Shown piece by piece: positions 1-8,436 of a stretch of 64,000 bases of DNA. The DNA comes from Alphaproteobacteria bacterium (GTDB lineage: Bacteria; Pseudomonadota; Alphaproteobacteria; CACIAM-22H2). Made by a program: the position numbers and the translations under genes. The notes beneath the pieces are model-generated. The model was given only the letters and a program-made list of their open reading frames with translations. It ran no database searches and was not told the DNA's origin. Every line of letters starts with the position of its first letter. Positions within the stretch are counted from its first letter, which is position 1. The stretch lies in assembly GCA_017308135.1 (NCBI GenBank), contig JAFKFM010000012.1:62001-126000 (forward strand), read 5' to 3'.

Positions 1-671
1 TGAAAGGCCCGGACGACTACGTCACCGCCGCCGACCTCGAGGCCGAGGCGCTGCTGACCCCCGCTTTGGCCGCCGCTTTGCCCGGCAGCAAGGTCGTGGG
101 CGAGGAAGCCGTCGCCAAGGATCGCGGCGTGCTGGACGCGCTGGCTGGCGACGATCCGGTGTGGATCATCGATCCGGTCGACGGCACCTATAATTTCGCC
201 AAGGGCCAGCCGCCTTTCTGTACGATCGTGGCCCTGGTCCTGCGCGGTCGCCCGGTCGCCGGTTGGATCCATTCGCCGATGGACGGCGATACATTGACCG
301 CGCGTGAAGGCTTGGGCGCCGAGTTCAACGGCAAGCGAGTGCGCGTCTCGCCCGACGCCCCGATGACCGGCGCCATTTACGCCAAGAACGCACGGATCAA
401 GGCGCGCGAAGACGGCCGCTATACGCTGATCGAGGAGCGCTGCGGCGGGGCGGCGTATCTGAACCTCGCGCGCGGGCGCTACGGCTTCGCGTGTTTCTCG
501 CGCACCTTGCCGTGGGACCACGCGGCGGGCGCGCTGGCGTCGGCGGAAATGGGCTGCGCCGTCGGTTTCGCGCCCGAGCGGGCACCCTACGACGCGCGCC
601 GCCATGTCGGCCCGTTTCTGATCGCCGCGAGCGACGCGCGCTATACCGAGATGCTGAAACTTCTCGCCTAG
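1..671 (+). CDS. Inositol monophosphatase family protein (5' end outside window)
   Basis: The frame is open from base 3, so the gene begins upstream of the window. The visible part has the family signatures in order: KGPDDYVTAADLEAE at the start, a GEE metal-binding motif, then WIIDPVDGTYNF, the motif that binds the metal ions in Mg2+-dependent sugar and inositol phosphate phosphatases. Near the end, LPWDHAAGALASAEMG matches the third family motif (WDxAAG). Such enzymes act in the cytoplasm on inositol-1-phosphate, histidinol phosphate or similar monoesters; the substrate cannot be told from sequence. The stop codon overlaps the stop of the convergent antiporter gene by a few bases. Confidence 0.9.
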   Translation, partial: KGPDDYVTAADLEAEALLTPALAAALPGSKVVGEEAVAKDRGVLDALAGDDPVWIIDPVDGTYNFAKGQPPFCTIVALVLRGRPVAGWIHSPMDGDTLTAREGLGAEFNGKRVRVSPDAPMTGAIYAKNARIKAREDGRYTLIEERCGGAAYLNLARGRYGFACFSRTLPWDHAAGALASAEMGCAVGFAPERAPYDARRHVGPFLIAASDARYTEMLKLLA

Positions 672-2368
672 GCGATCACGCTGCCGTCGACGACGCGGAT
701 CATGGCCAGCGCCACTTCGTGCTCGGCCATCAACACCTCGTCGGCGCCAAGACCGCGCAAATGCGCGACCGCTTCTTCCGAATGCGCGCGCGCGACGATG
801 CGCGAATTCGGCGCCAGACGGCGCGCGGTCTCGACCATCGAGCCCGCTTCGAACGGATCGGGGATCGCGATCAGGATCCAGCCGAACTCCTGCAGCTTTT
901 CGCCCGCTTCCTCGGCGAAATTCGCGAACCCGCCGCCAAGGCGCGTCGCCTTGGTTTCAGACAGCATGTCGAGCGCTTCGGCGTTGTCGTCGATCACGGT
1001 CAACGCGTGGCCATGTTCGAGCAGCGCCTGGCTGATCTTGGCGCCGACGCGGCCATGGCCGACCAGCAGCACCGGCGGCTTCGACACCGCTTGCGGCGGC
1101 GGCTCGACCGGGGCGACGGCCGCGGCCGCCGCCTTCTCGCCGTCCGGATCGGGGCCGAGATGGCGGTCGAGCGCCTGGAAGATGAACGGGTTGGCCAGAA
1201 TCGACAGGATGGCGCCCGCGACGATCAGATCGCGGCCCTCCTCCGGCAGCACGCCGAGTTCCACGCCCAGCACGGCCAGGATGAACGAGAATTCGCCGAT
1301 CTGCGCGAGGCTTGCCGAAATCGTCAGCGCCTTGGCGTGACTATGGCCGAAGGCGCGCACGATCCAATAGGCCGCAAGCGACTTGCCCAAAATGATGATC
1401 GCGATCGTGGCGAGCAACGGCAAGGGATCGCGCAGCAGCGTGCCCGGGTCGAACAACATGCCGACCGAAACGAAGAACAACACCGCGAAGGCGTCGCGCA
1501 ACGGCAGGGTTTCGCGCGCGGCTTGATGCGACAGCGGCGATTCCGCCAGGATCATGCCCGCGAAGAAGGCGCCCAGCGCGAAGGATACGTCGAACAGCTT
1601 GGCCGCACCGAACGCCACGCCGATGGCGATCGCCAGCACCGACAAGCGGAACAATTCGCGCGAGCCCGTATGCGCGACGTAATGCAACAGCCAGGGAATG
1701 AGACGACGCCCGACGATCAGCATCGTCGCGACGAACAGCCCGACCTTCACCGCCGTCAACAGCACCACGCCCGCGAAAGTCGGCAGGCCCAGCGACAGGA
1801 TCCAACTCGGCAGCGGAGCGGTCAGATTTTCCACGCCGCCCTTGCTGAGGCCCGCGACGACCGGCAACAGGACGAGCGTCAAAATCATCACGAGATCTTC
1901 GACGATCAACCAGCCGACCGCGATGCGCCCGCGTTCGGTTTCGACCAATCGGCGTTCCTGCAAGGCGCGCAGCAGCACGACGGTCGAAGCGACCGACAGC
2001 GCCAGGCCGAAAACGAGCCCGCCCGCGATGCCCCAGCCCATCGCCCAGGACAGGCCCATGCCGAGCAGCACGGCGCAGGCGATTTGGCCGAGGGCGCCGG
2101 GCACCGCGATGCCTTTGACGGACAGAAGATCCTTCAACGAGAAATGCAAGCCGACGCCGAACATCAGCAGGATCACGCCCATTTCGGCGAGTTCGGTGGC
2201 GATTTTCGGATCGGCGACGTAGCCGGGCGTAAACGGGCCGGCCATGATGCCGGCGGTCAGATAGCCGACGATCGGCGGCAAACGGAGTTTTTGGGCGAGA
2301 AGACCGAGGAGAAAGGCGAGGCCGAGACCGACGGCGATCGTGGCGACAAGGGGCGTATCGTGCGACAT
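668..2368 (-). CDS. ybaL: YbaL/KefB-type cation:proton antiporter (CPA2) with TrkA-N domain
   Basis: A 566-residue inner-membrane protein. Residues 1-390 are a run of hydrophobic segments of the Na+/H+ exchanger fold, including GYLTAGIMAGPFTPGYVAD, very like E. coli YbaL. After an Ala/Pro-rich linker, GHGRVG at about 437-442 starts a TrkA-N (RCK) Rossmann domain that would bind NAD or a nucleotide and gate the transporter. It probably exchanges K+ for H+. I chose the ATG at 2368 (MSHDTPLVAT) because homologues start there and AAGGAA lies just upstream; the open frame extends 18 codons further without family similarity. The gene stands alone. Confidence 0.9.
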   Translation of the reverse strand: MSHDTPLVATIAVGLGLAFLLGLLAQKLRLPPIVGYLTAGIMAGPFTPGYVADPKIATELAEMGVILLMFGVGLHFSLKDLLSVKGIAVPGALGQIACAVLLGMGLSWAMGWGIAGGLVFGLALSVASTVVLLRALQERRLVETERGRIAVGWLIVEDLVMILTLVLLPVVAGLSKGGVENLTAPLPSWILSLGLPTFAGVVLLTAVKVGLFVATMLIVGRRLIPWLLHYVAHTGSRELFRLSVLAIAIGVAFGAAKLFDVSFALGAFFAGMILAESPLSHQAARETLPLRDAFAVLFFVSVGMLFDPGTLLRDPLPLLATIAIIILGKSLAAYWIVRAFGHSHAKALTISASLAQIGEFSFILAVLGVELGVLPEEGRDLIVAGAILSILANPFIFQALDRHLGPDPDGEKAAAAAVAPVEPPPQAVSKPPVLLVGHGRVGAKISQALLEHGHALTVIDDNAEALDMLSETKATRLGGGFANFAEEAGEKLQEFGWILIAIPDPFEAGSMVETARRLAPNSRIVARAHSEEAVAHLRGLGADEVLMAEHEVALAMIRVVDGSVIA

Positions 2369-2449
2369 CGGAAATGTGTTCCTTCCCGGGACCGCCTTGT
2401 CGAATCCAGACCACCCCGCCAATCCAATTATGCACCCGCAGAATAATTC

Positions 2450-2465
2450 GCCGAAGGTCTTCGGC
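2450..2465 (-). terminator. Short perfect hairpin downstream of the permease gene
   Basis: GCCGAAG and CTTCGGC form a 7-bp stem with a 2-base gap, 45-60 bases past the permease stop on the minus strand. It is followed by an AT-rich stretch (GAATTATT) rather than a clean T run, so it is at best a weak intrinsic terminator between the permease and ybaL. Confidence 0.35.
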
Positions 2466-2509
2466 GCAAATGCGGAACGTTACTTATATTGGTATCCCGC
2501 GCGCGCGGT

Positions 2510-3892
2510 TCAATAGAACAGATAGACGAGAACGGTATAAAATCCGAAACAAAGCATCGCCCACGGCAAATTCCAACGCCGCGTGACGGCGGGCGAAACC
2601 TCGGCGATACGCGCGAGCAGCATCGTCCCGCCCGAATAGGCCGACAGCACGGCCGACAACGTCCAACCGACCTGCAAGGTGAGGACGAGCGCCACGGGCG
2701 TGAGCGGCGAAGCGCTCATGCCCAAAACGGCGCCGCCCGCGATCGCGGTCGTGACCATCGCGACGATTCCGAATTGACCGCCCGCGACGATGAACAGGAC
2801 GATCGCGACCGACAGCGCCCAGCCAGGGGCGTGCAGCGCGTCGAGCAGGCCCGACAATCCCCATTGCCGGGTCAGAAACGCCAATGCGACGCCGAGGAAA
2901 CTGGCCGAGGCAAGGACGATCGTTTCGGGGCGCATTTCGGGCACGACTTCCACCGCGTGGCGGCGCAGATGCTGAATTACCGCCCTGAACGGGCGCTGCG
3001 TGCGGCCGTGATAGCCCGCATAGAGCCAACCGAGGCCGAACAGCGCCGCCACGGTCGTGATCGCGTCGATCATGCCGTAATGCAGATAGGCTTTGACGCC
3101 CAGCACCAGCCCGACCAGCCCCACGATCAGCCCCGCCATCGGCAATGCCATCGTCACCGGCGGCGGGGCCTGCGTGCGCGGCGGGGCGAGGCTGCGCCCG
3201 GGCGGAAATTTGATCCGGTCGATGAGCCAAGCCAGGGCCAAGAACAACGCGGTCAGCCCTAAAGCCGGCGGCCCGATATCGAACCAGGTGACGCCGGGCA
3301 CGAGGGCGAGCGAGAACGCGACCGAGATCGCCATCGGCGACCACAGCATCATCGAAAAAAAGCCCTGGATCAGGGCGACGTTCATCCGCTCCTCGCGGAT
3401 CGCGACGACGCGCGCATCGCCGCCGGCGGCTTCCAGCGTGTTCGAGCGCTTGATCAGCGTGCCGAGCAGCAAAACGGCGCCCATATTCAACGCGACGCCG
3501 AAACCGTGGCCGCCCGCCGCGATCGCCAGGAAGCGCCAAGCGGGTTTCTGGGCGATCAGCCAAATCCCGCAATCCCGGACGATGCTGGAGTTTCGCGCCG
3601 CATCGCGCAGCAGGCCCAGCGCCACCATCATGCCCACGAATTGCGCGCCGCGATCGGCGGCCTGGATCAAGATCGCCCCAGGCTGCACCGCCACGACCGA
3701 AAGGCAAACGATACTGGCGGCCACCGCGGTCAGAAATCCGCGTTCGGACCGTCCCGTGCGCGGCAACACGCCCGCCAGCCAGGTCAGCAGCGTGGCGTAA
3801 ATCGGCCAGCGCAACGCGCCCGGCCCGGCGATCGGGACGGCCAAAATCAGGGCGAGCAGTAAAAGCGGCGCGTAACGAACGAAGGATGCCAT
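2510..3892 (-). CDS. Multi-pass membrane protein, probable permease, function unknown
   Basis: A 460-residue protein made almost entirely of hydrophobic segments, roughly ten to twelve, without a signal peptide or soluble domain. The middle holds a more polar stretch (AGGDARVVAIREERMN) between two membrane blocks, each ending in Gly/Pro-rich turns, a layout seen in ion-transporter-superfamily carriers. I do not recognise a specific family and cannot name a substrate. The ATG at 3892 (MASFVRYAPLL) is preferred because membrane segments begin at once; an upstream in-frame extension of 44 codons is Arg-rich and overlaps the divergent gene's promoter. It is alone on its strand. Confidence 0.6.
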   Translation of the reverse strand: MASFVRYAPLLLLALILAVPIAGPGALRWPIYATLLTWLAGVLPRTGRSERGFLTAVAASIVCLSVVAVQPGAILIQAADRGAQFVGMMVALGLLRDAARNSSIVRDCGIWLIAQKPAWRFLAIAAGGHGFGVALNMGAVLLLGTLIKRSNTLEAAGGDARVVAIREERMNVALIQGFFSMMLWSPMAISVAFSLALVPGVTWFDIGPPALGLTALFLALAWLIDRIKFPPGRSLAPPRTQAPPPVTMALPMAGLIVGLVGLVLGVKAYLHYGMIDAITTVAALFGLGWLYAGYHGRTQRPFRAVIQHLRRHAVEVVPEMRPETIVLASASFLGVALAFLTRQWGLSGLLDALHAPGWALSVAIVLFIVAGGQFGIVAMVTTAIAGGAVLGMSASPLTPVALVLTLQVGWTLSAVLSAYSGGTMLLARIAEVSPAVTRRWNLPWAMLCFGFYTVLVYLFY

Positions 3893-3968
3893 CGTGAACC
3901 GAGGCAGTCTGGCATGCGAGCCGGGAATCGCGATAGGGTTAGCCTTGTGTCGTGCGAAGGAGGCGGCT

Positions 3969-4736
3969 ATGCGTCTCGATCGGCGGTCGTTGATTTCGGG
4001 CCTTGCGGCATTGACGGCGCTCACGGTTCTTCCGGGCGAGCCGGACGCGCAGGATTCCGACGACGTCGATCTCGAACTCGTCCTCGCGGTCGACGTGTCG
4101 CGTTCGGTCGACGATCAGGAATTCGACCTTCAACGCCGGGGCTACGCCCAGGCCTTCACCCATCCCAACGTCATCAAGGCGATCCAGTCGAACGGCTTGC
4201 GCCGGATCGCGGTCGCCTATGTCGAGTGGGCGGGCGCGGAGGCCCAGCTCACGGTCGTGCCGTGGATGCGGGTATCCGACGCGGAATCGGGCGAGGATTT
4301 CGCCGATCATATTCTGGCGGCCCCGCGCAGCTATTGGGGCTGGACGTCGATTTCCGGCGCCATCGATCACTCGTCGAAATTGTTCGGACAGCGCTATAAG
4401 GGGCGGCGCCGGGTGATCGACGTTTCCGGCGACGGCATCAACAATTCCGGCCGCCCCGCTTTCGTCGCGCGCGACGAGGCGGTGGCCAAGGGCATCGTGA
4501 TCAACGGCCTCGTCATCATGAACGACAGACCAACCCCGGGCGGCGTCGCCCAGCGTGCCTTTCCGCAGCCGCCGCTCGACGAGTTCTATCGCGATCAAGT
4601 GATCGGCGGCCCCGGCGCCTTCGTCATCGCGATCGACGATTTCGAAAGCTTCGCCTTCGCGATCGTCAACAAGCTGATCAAGGAAATCGCGTATTTCGCG
4701 GTCGATCCCGGTATCCGATTGGCGCATTTGAAATGA
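3969..4736 (+). CDS. DUF1194 (von Willebrand factor A-like) exported protein
   Basis: A 255-residue protein that starts with a signal peptide (MRLDRRSLISGLAALTALT) carrying an Arg-Arg pair that could be read by the Tat system. The mature part opens with LELVLAVDVSRSVD, whose DxSxS is the metal-ion-dependent adhesion site of VWA domains, and continues with the conserved DUF1194 core. The family is found mainly in alphaproteobacteria and has no established role; it probably binds a partner protein in the periplasm. The start at 3969 has GGAGGC directly upstream. It is 10 bases before the next gene, so the two may be co-transcribed. Confidence 0.85.
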   Translation: MRLDRRSLISGLAALTALTVLPGEPDAQDSDDVDLELVLAVDVSRSVDDQEFDLQRRGYAQAFTHPNVIKAIQSNGLRRIAVAYVEWAGAEAQLTVVPWMRVSDAESGEDFADHILAAPRSYWGWTSISGAIDHSSKLFGQRYKGRRRVIDVSGDGINNSGRPAFVARDEAVAKGIVINGLVIMNDRPTPGGVAQRAFPQPPLDEFYRDQVIGGPGAFVIAIDDFESFAFAIVNKLIKEIAYFAVDPGIRLAHLK

Positions 4737-4746
4737 CCGGGGCGAA

Positions 4747-5664
4747 GTGACCCGCACCGCGTATCTTGCCGCCGACGGCTACGACGCGCCGTTGCGCGAG
4801 GAGTTGGGCACGCCCGACGCCGAATACGGCCGCTTGCTCGTCTACGAAGGCGATGCAAGGCCCAGCGCCTGGGCGCAGAATATCTGGTACGACGTGCGGG
4901 AACTGCCCGTACCCTCGATCGGCCAAGCGGCGAAATCCTTGCGCGCGCTGCAACGGAACTGGGCGCTGCACGATTACGCGCATCATCGTCGCGCGGCGCT
5001 GATCGTCGAGAATCTTCCCAAAGTCTCGGCCAAGAAGCTGGTTTTCGGCACGCCCAAACCGGCGGCCCCGCTCGGTGCCTTCGCGCTGATCGCCCCCGAC
5101 AAAATGCTGGCCGCGCAGCGCTGTTCCTCGCCCTTCCCCGACGGCGAATGCCATTTTGTCGAGGATAAGGAAGGTCCGCCCAACCGCGCCTATCTCAAAC
5201 TTTGGGAGTCGCTAACCCTCAACGGCGCGATGCCGGGTCCGGGCCAAAGTTGCATCGATCTGGGTGCTTCGCCCGGCGGCTGGACCTGGGTTCTCGCCAA
5301 GCTCGGCGCGGACGTGCTGGCGATCGACAAGGCGCCGCTCGACCCCGAAATCGCGAAGATGAAAGGTGTGTCCTACAAAAAGGACAGCGCCTTCGCGCTC
5401 GACCCCGCGAGTGTGGGACCGGTCGATTGGCTGTTCTCCGACGTCATCTGCTATCCCGCGCGGCTTTTCGATCTGGTCGAGAAGTGGCGCGCGGCCGGCA
5501 TGGCGAAGAACATCATCTGCACGCTGAAATTCCAGGGCCCGACCGATCACGAAACGGCGCAGCGTTTCGCCGCGATCCCCAATTCGCGGCTGCTGCATTT
5601 GTTTCACAACAAGCACGAGCTGACCTGGTTCTGGTCGGCCACCCCCGCGTCGAAAATCGATTGA
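4747..5664 (+). CDS. RlmM/FtsJ-like SAM-dependent rRNA methyltransferase
   Basis: A 305-residue protein with GTG start. The SAM-binding motif DLGASPGGWT is at 171-180. The K-D-K-E catalytic tetrad of 2'-O-ribose methyltransferases appears to be present: K151 (YLKLWE), D232 (SDVICYP), K261 (TLKFQG) and E291 (NKHELTW). The 140-residue N-terminal part corresponds to the RNA-binding region of RlmM, which methylates C2498 of 23S rRNA in E. coli. The protein is shorter than E. coli RlmM, so the same target is likely but not certain. A strong terminator follows in the intergenic region. Confidence 0.75.
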   Translation: MTRTAYLAADGYDAPLREELGTPDAEYGRLLVYEGDARPSAWAQNIWYDVRELPVPSIGQAAKSLRALQRNWALHDYAHHRRAALIVENLPKVSAKKLVFGTPKPAAPLGAFALIAPDKMLAAQRCSSPFPDGECHFVEDKEGPPNRAYLKLWESLTLNGAMPGPGQSCIDLGASPGGWTWVLAKLGADVLAIDKAPLDPEIAKMKGVSYKKDSAFALDPASVGPVDWLFSDVICYPARLFDLVEKWRAAGMAKNIICTLKFQGPTDHETAQRFAAIPNSRLLHLFHNKHELTWFWSATPASKID

Positions 5665-5781
5665 TCCAAATCAATGAGGGCGACGCGCGACTGGGCTTGA
5701 ATAGGCCTTGTCGTTGGGGACAGCGCTGGCTTCGGCTAGCGCCGCTATCCGGCTCTCGGGGGGGAGCTCCGGATGGCCCGA

Positions 5782-5812
5782 GGGGGAGGGTGAAAGCCCT
5801 CCCCCTTTTCTT
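5782..5812 (+). terminator. Intrinsic terminator
   Basis: A perfect 9-bp G/C stem, GGGGGAGGG (5782-5790) with CCCTCCCCC (5797-5805), closes a 6-base loop and is followed by TTTTCTT. It ends transcription from the DUF1194/methyltransferase pair. The rest of 5665-5900 shows no gene. Confidence 0.8.
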
Positions 5813-5900
5813 CGCAATAGACTTTACGGCGAGGCGCCACCCGCATAGATTCGCGTTAACTTCCGCGAATCCAACGACGAACGAGTCCCGCCCCTTGTCC

Positions 5901-6122
5901 ATGTTCCGCAATAAGTCCGATGCGCCCAAAGTGGGCGACCGCTACATCTCCGTGGGTCGGGATTCGATCAATTGGGAAGTCGAGCTTGTCTTTTCCGACC
6001 CCAATAAAATCCCCCATGCGCGACTGCGGCGCATCGATAACGCGTCGATTCAGCGCACCTTCTCGCTGGCCGCGCTGACCGACCCGGACATGTTCCGGCG
6101 GATGAATCCCGTCGAAGGCTGA
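5901..6122 (+). CDS. Small conserved-type protein, 73 residues
   Basis: A 73-residue soluble protein (MFRNKSDAPKVGDRYISVGR at the start) with no signal peptide, membrane segment or recognised motif. The pattern looks like one small beta-rich domain: VGDRY, WEVELVF and HARLRRIDN would be strands. Composition is typical of the genome. It lies alone between a terminator and the convergent SPOR gene. No good Shine-Dalgarno sequence is visible, so expression is uncertain. I do not recognise the function. Confidence 0.6.
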   Translation: MFRNKSDAPKVGDRYISVGRDSINWEVELVFSDPNKIPHARLRRIDNASIQRTFSLAALTDPDMFRRMNPVEG

Positions 6123-6131
6123 TCAGCCTTC
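6114..6131. repeat. 18-bp perfect palindrome spanning two abutting stop codons
   Basis: GAAGGCTGATCAGCCTTC is fully self-complementary. Its centre is the junction of the TGA stop of the small plus-strand gene (6120-6122) and the TGA stop of the minus-strand SPOR gene (6123-6125). Both proteins therefore end with Glu-Gly. It could fold as a compact hairpin at both transcript ends, although no T run follows. Confidence 0.7.
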
Positions 6132-6770
6132 CGGACGGACCAGCAGACAACCCGTGTTGAGTTCGCGTAAGCGCGTGCACAATTCGCGCGCGCGCGTTTC
6201 CGCGTAAGGCCCGGCCTGGATGCGCACGACGCCCGACCCGTCGGGCATCGTGAACGGCACGGTCACGAGTTGGGCGCCTTCCAACACTTCGCCGAAGCGG
6301 CGCGACAGGCGCTTGAACTCGCTTTGCGCGAGATCCGCGTTGGCGACGGTGCCGAGTTGCACGCGCCACCCGCCCGCGACGGGCGGCGTCGCGGCGGCGG
6401 CGGGCGAAACGATCAACGCGGACGAAGCCGCGGACGCGGTCTGCACCGGGGCCGGCGGGCGCATCGCGCGCAGGAATTCGATCTGCTCGCGCGCCTTGTC
6501 GTGGCCTTGCGCGGCCGCCGCACGGAACAAGCGTTCGGCGCGCGCCACATCCTGCGGCAAGCCGTCGCCATTGGCGTACATCGTGCCGATCGCGTATTGC
6601 GCTTCCGGGTTGCCCTGTTGGGCGAGCGGGCCCAAGACGCGCACCGCCTCGCCGAAGCGGGCCTGGGCGAGCGCTTGCATGCCTTCGCCCAGCGACGAGC
6701 TCTGTGCCGCCACCGCACTGGCAAACAACGCGACCGGCAAAACCAAAGCGGCGAGACGGATCATACGCAT
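6123..6770 (-). CDS. Exported Sel1-repeat and SPOR-domain protein
   Basis: A 215-residue protein with a cleavable signal peptide (MRMIRLAALVLPVALFASAVAAQ). Residues 30-95 hold Sel1/TPR-like helices (GNPEAQYAIGTMYANGDG is a typical Sel1 repeat). An Ala/Pro linker follows, and residues 140-215 form a SPOR domain, which binds glycan strands stripped of stem peptides at the division septum. A periplasmic role at the cell wall is likely. AAGGAAAG lies before the start. It is 17 bases downstream of the nitrilase gene and may share its transcript. Confidence 0.8.
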   Translation of the reverse strand: MRMIRLAALVLPVALFASAVAAQSSSLGEGMQALAQARFGEAVRVLGPLAQQGNPEAQYAIGTMYANGDGLPQDVARAERLFRAAAAQGHDKAREQIEFLRAMRPPAPVQTASAASSALIVSPAAAATPPVAGGWRVQLGTVANADLAQSEFKRLSRRFGEVLEGAQLVTVPFTMPDGSGVVRIQAGPYAETRARELCTRLRELNTGCLLVRPEG

Positions 6771-6787
6771 CTTCGCTTTCCTTCTTC

Positions 6788-7594
6788 TCAAATACGCTTG
6801 TGTTGCATGACCGGAATCCGGCCGCGCACCGTGCGCAGATAATTCATGTCGAGCCTTGCCGACGCGAAGCCGATCCCTTCCTGGGCGCGCGCGAGGACCA
6901 GGCCCCACGGATCGGCGATCAGCGAATGGCCCCAGCAGGCGCGCGTGCCATTGGCATGCGTGCCGGTTTGCGCCGCGGCGACGATATAGGTTTCGGTTTC
7001 GATCGCGCGCGCGCGCAGCAGGACTTCCCAATGGTCCTTGCCGGTCTGCAGCGTGAAGGCGGCGGGCACCATGATCACGTCGGCGCCCTTTTTCGCCAGC
7101 GCTTGATAAAGCTCCGGAAAGCGCATGTCGTAGCAGATCGTGCAGCCGACGGTCACATCGTCGGCCTTGTAGGTGACGACGTCCGACCCGCCGTCGAAGG
7201 TGGCCGACTCCCGATAGCTCTGGCCGTCGGGCGTCGTCACGTCGAACAGATGGATCTTGCGATATTTGGCGATCTGCTTGCCCGCGCGGTCAAACACGAA
7301 ACTCGTATTGAACAGCTTATCCGACGCCGCCTTCTCCAGGATCGAGCCGCCATGCACATAGATGCCGTGCTTCTTGGCGAGGCCCGCGAGCAGCTTCCAC
7401 GCATCGCCCACGCCTTCATCCTCGGACGCCAAGCGCTTGGCGTCGCGGCTTTCGCCCATCAGGGTGAAGACTTCCGGCAGAACGACGAGATCGGGGCGTT
7501 CGGACGCCACGGCCGCCTCGATCAGGCTTTCGGCCTGACGCAGATTGGCGTCCTTGTTCTCCTGCGAATTCATCTGCACGACGGCGACGCGCAT
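6788..7594 (-). CDS. Carbon-nitrogen hydrolase, Nit1/deaminated glutathione amidase type
   Basis: A 268-residue cytoplasmic enzyme of the nitrilase superfamily with the full catalytic triad: E41 (VVLPEVF), K113 (YRKIHLF) and C154 (TICYDMRFPEL). The DMRFPELY motif and length match the Nit1 branch, which hydrolyses deaminated glutathione, a side product of transaminases, as a metabolite repair step. Other omega-amidase substrates remain possible. The start ATG at 7594 follows a short AT-rich intergenic piece, and the gene probably leads a two-gene unit with the SPOR protein. Confidence 0.85.
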   Translation of the reverse strand: MRVAVVQMNSQENKDANLRQAESLIEAAVASERPDLVVLPEVFTLMGESRDAKRLASEDEGVGDAWKLLAGLAKKHGIYVHGGSILEKAASDKLFNTSFVFDRAGKQIAKYRKIHLFDVTTPDGQSYRESATFDGGSDVVTYKADDVTVGCTICYDMRFPELYQALAKKGADVIMVPAAFTLQTGKDHWEVLLRARAIETETYIVAAAQTGTHANGTRACWGHSLIADPWGLVLARAQEGIGFASARLDMNYLRTVRGRIPVMQHKRI

Positions 7595-7641
7595 AGGCCA
7601 GATCCCGGAAAATGATTCGAGCGCACGTCGAATCTAACAAA

Positions 7642-8436
7642 TCACCCGGAATCGCGCAGCTCTCGAACGCAAAAAACGCGGTTGCGGATCGAATATCTTC
7701 GATCCGCCTCGCCCAACGGGGCCACGTCCCAGTCCCATTCGGCATCCGGAACGGGGATCGGCACGCCCAAAAGCGCGTCTTCCGTCTCGAAAACCCGGCC
7801 TTCCCGGTCGCGATAGATCCGTTGCCGGTCGCCGATGGCCAGCACCCTGGCCCCCCAGAAACCCCGCAAATGGATGAAATGTGCGGCGACGACCGCCCGC
7901 CCGTAATCGTCCGCCGCCCCTTCCGCCAGACCCAACGCCGCCTCCACCCGGTCGCACGGGGTCAGCGGCAATTGCGAGACGAGATTCAACGACACGACGT
8001 AATCGATCGTCGGATCGTCATGGCCATAGGCGCTACCCGGCGCGGGCCACGGCCGTTCGGTCGATGCCGCCAGCGCTTGCCCCACCCCGGTCAGATCGAC
8101 CGTGGCAAGCGTCACGTTGGAAAAGCGCCGCGCCCGCCAGCGGGTCGTCGGCAAATGGACGATATCGGCGAGCACCACCCGCTCGAACGCGGCCGACAGC
8201 TCGGCCAAGGGCACGTCCGACAACACGCCCGAACCGAGGATCAGCGCCGTGCGGCGCTTCGCGCACGAAGCGATCCCGGCCAACACTTCGTCGCGCGTGC
8301 GCGCCGTGTGCGATGCCCAGGCTTTGCGCTGGCGACGCGCCCGCGACCAGAGCCGCACCGCGCCCTCGCGATAGCCCAGTCTCTCGATCCAGGGTTCGAC
8401 GCGCGTGAGCCGGTAGAGGATCATCTCCGCGAGCAT
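7642..8436 (-). CDS. Uncharacterised protein with SAM-methyltransferase-like Rossmann pattern
   Basis: A 264-residue soluble protein. TALILGSGVLSDVP followed by FERVVLADIVH resembles strand-1 glycine loop and acidic end of strand 2 in class I methyltransferases, and IDYVVSLNLVSQLP would be the post-motif IV region. The match is a pattern judgement only, and no specific family is recognised. The start ATG overlaps the hrpB stop by one base (TGATG), so translation is coupled to the helicase. A GTG one codon upstream is also possible. Confidence 0.65.
   Translation of the reverse strand: MLAEMILYRLTRVEPWIERLGYREGAVRLWSRARRQRKAWASHTARTRDEVLAGIASCAKRRTALILGSGVLSDVPLAELSAAFERVVLADIVHLPTTRWRARRFSNVTLATVDLTGVGQALAASTERPWPAPGSAYGHDDPTIDYVVSLNLVSQLPLTPCDRVEAALGLAEGAADDYGRAVVAAHFIHLRGFWGARVLAIGDRQRIYRDREGRVFETEDALLGVPIPVPDAEWDWDVAPLGEADRRYSIRNRVFCVRELRDSG

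Noticed and set aside
491..2446. 651-codon plus-strand open frame
   Set aside because: It lies antisense to the antiporter gene, is extremely rich in Arg/Asp/Gln/His, has no recognisable domain, and is the expected shadow of a GC-rich gene on the other strand.
5202..5900. Long N-terminal extension of the 73-residue gene at 5901
   Set aside because: It overlaps the RlmM-like gene in another frame and crosses a strong terminator, so the short frame from ATG 5901 is the plausible gene.
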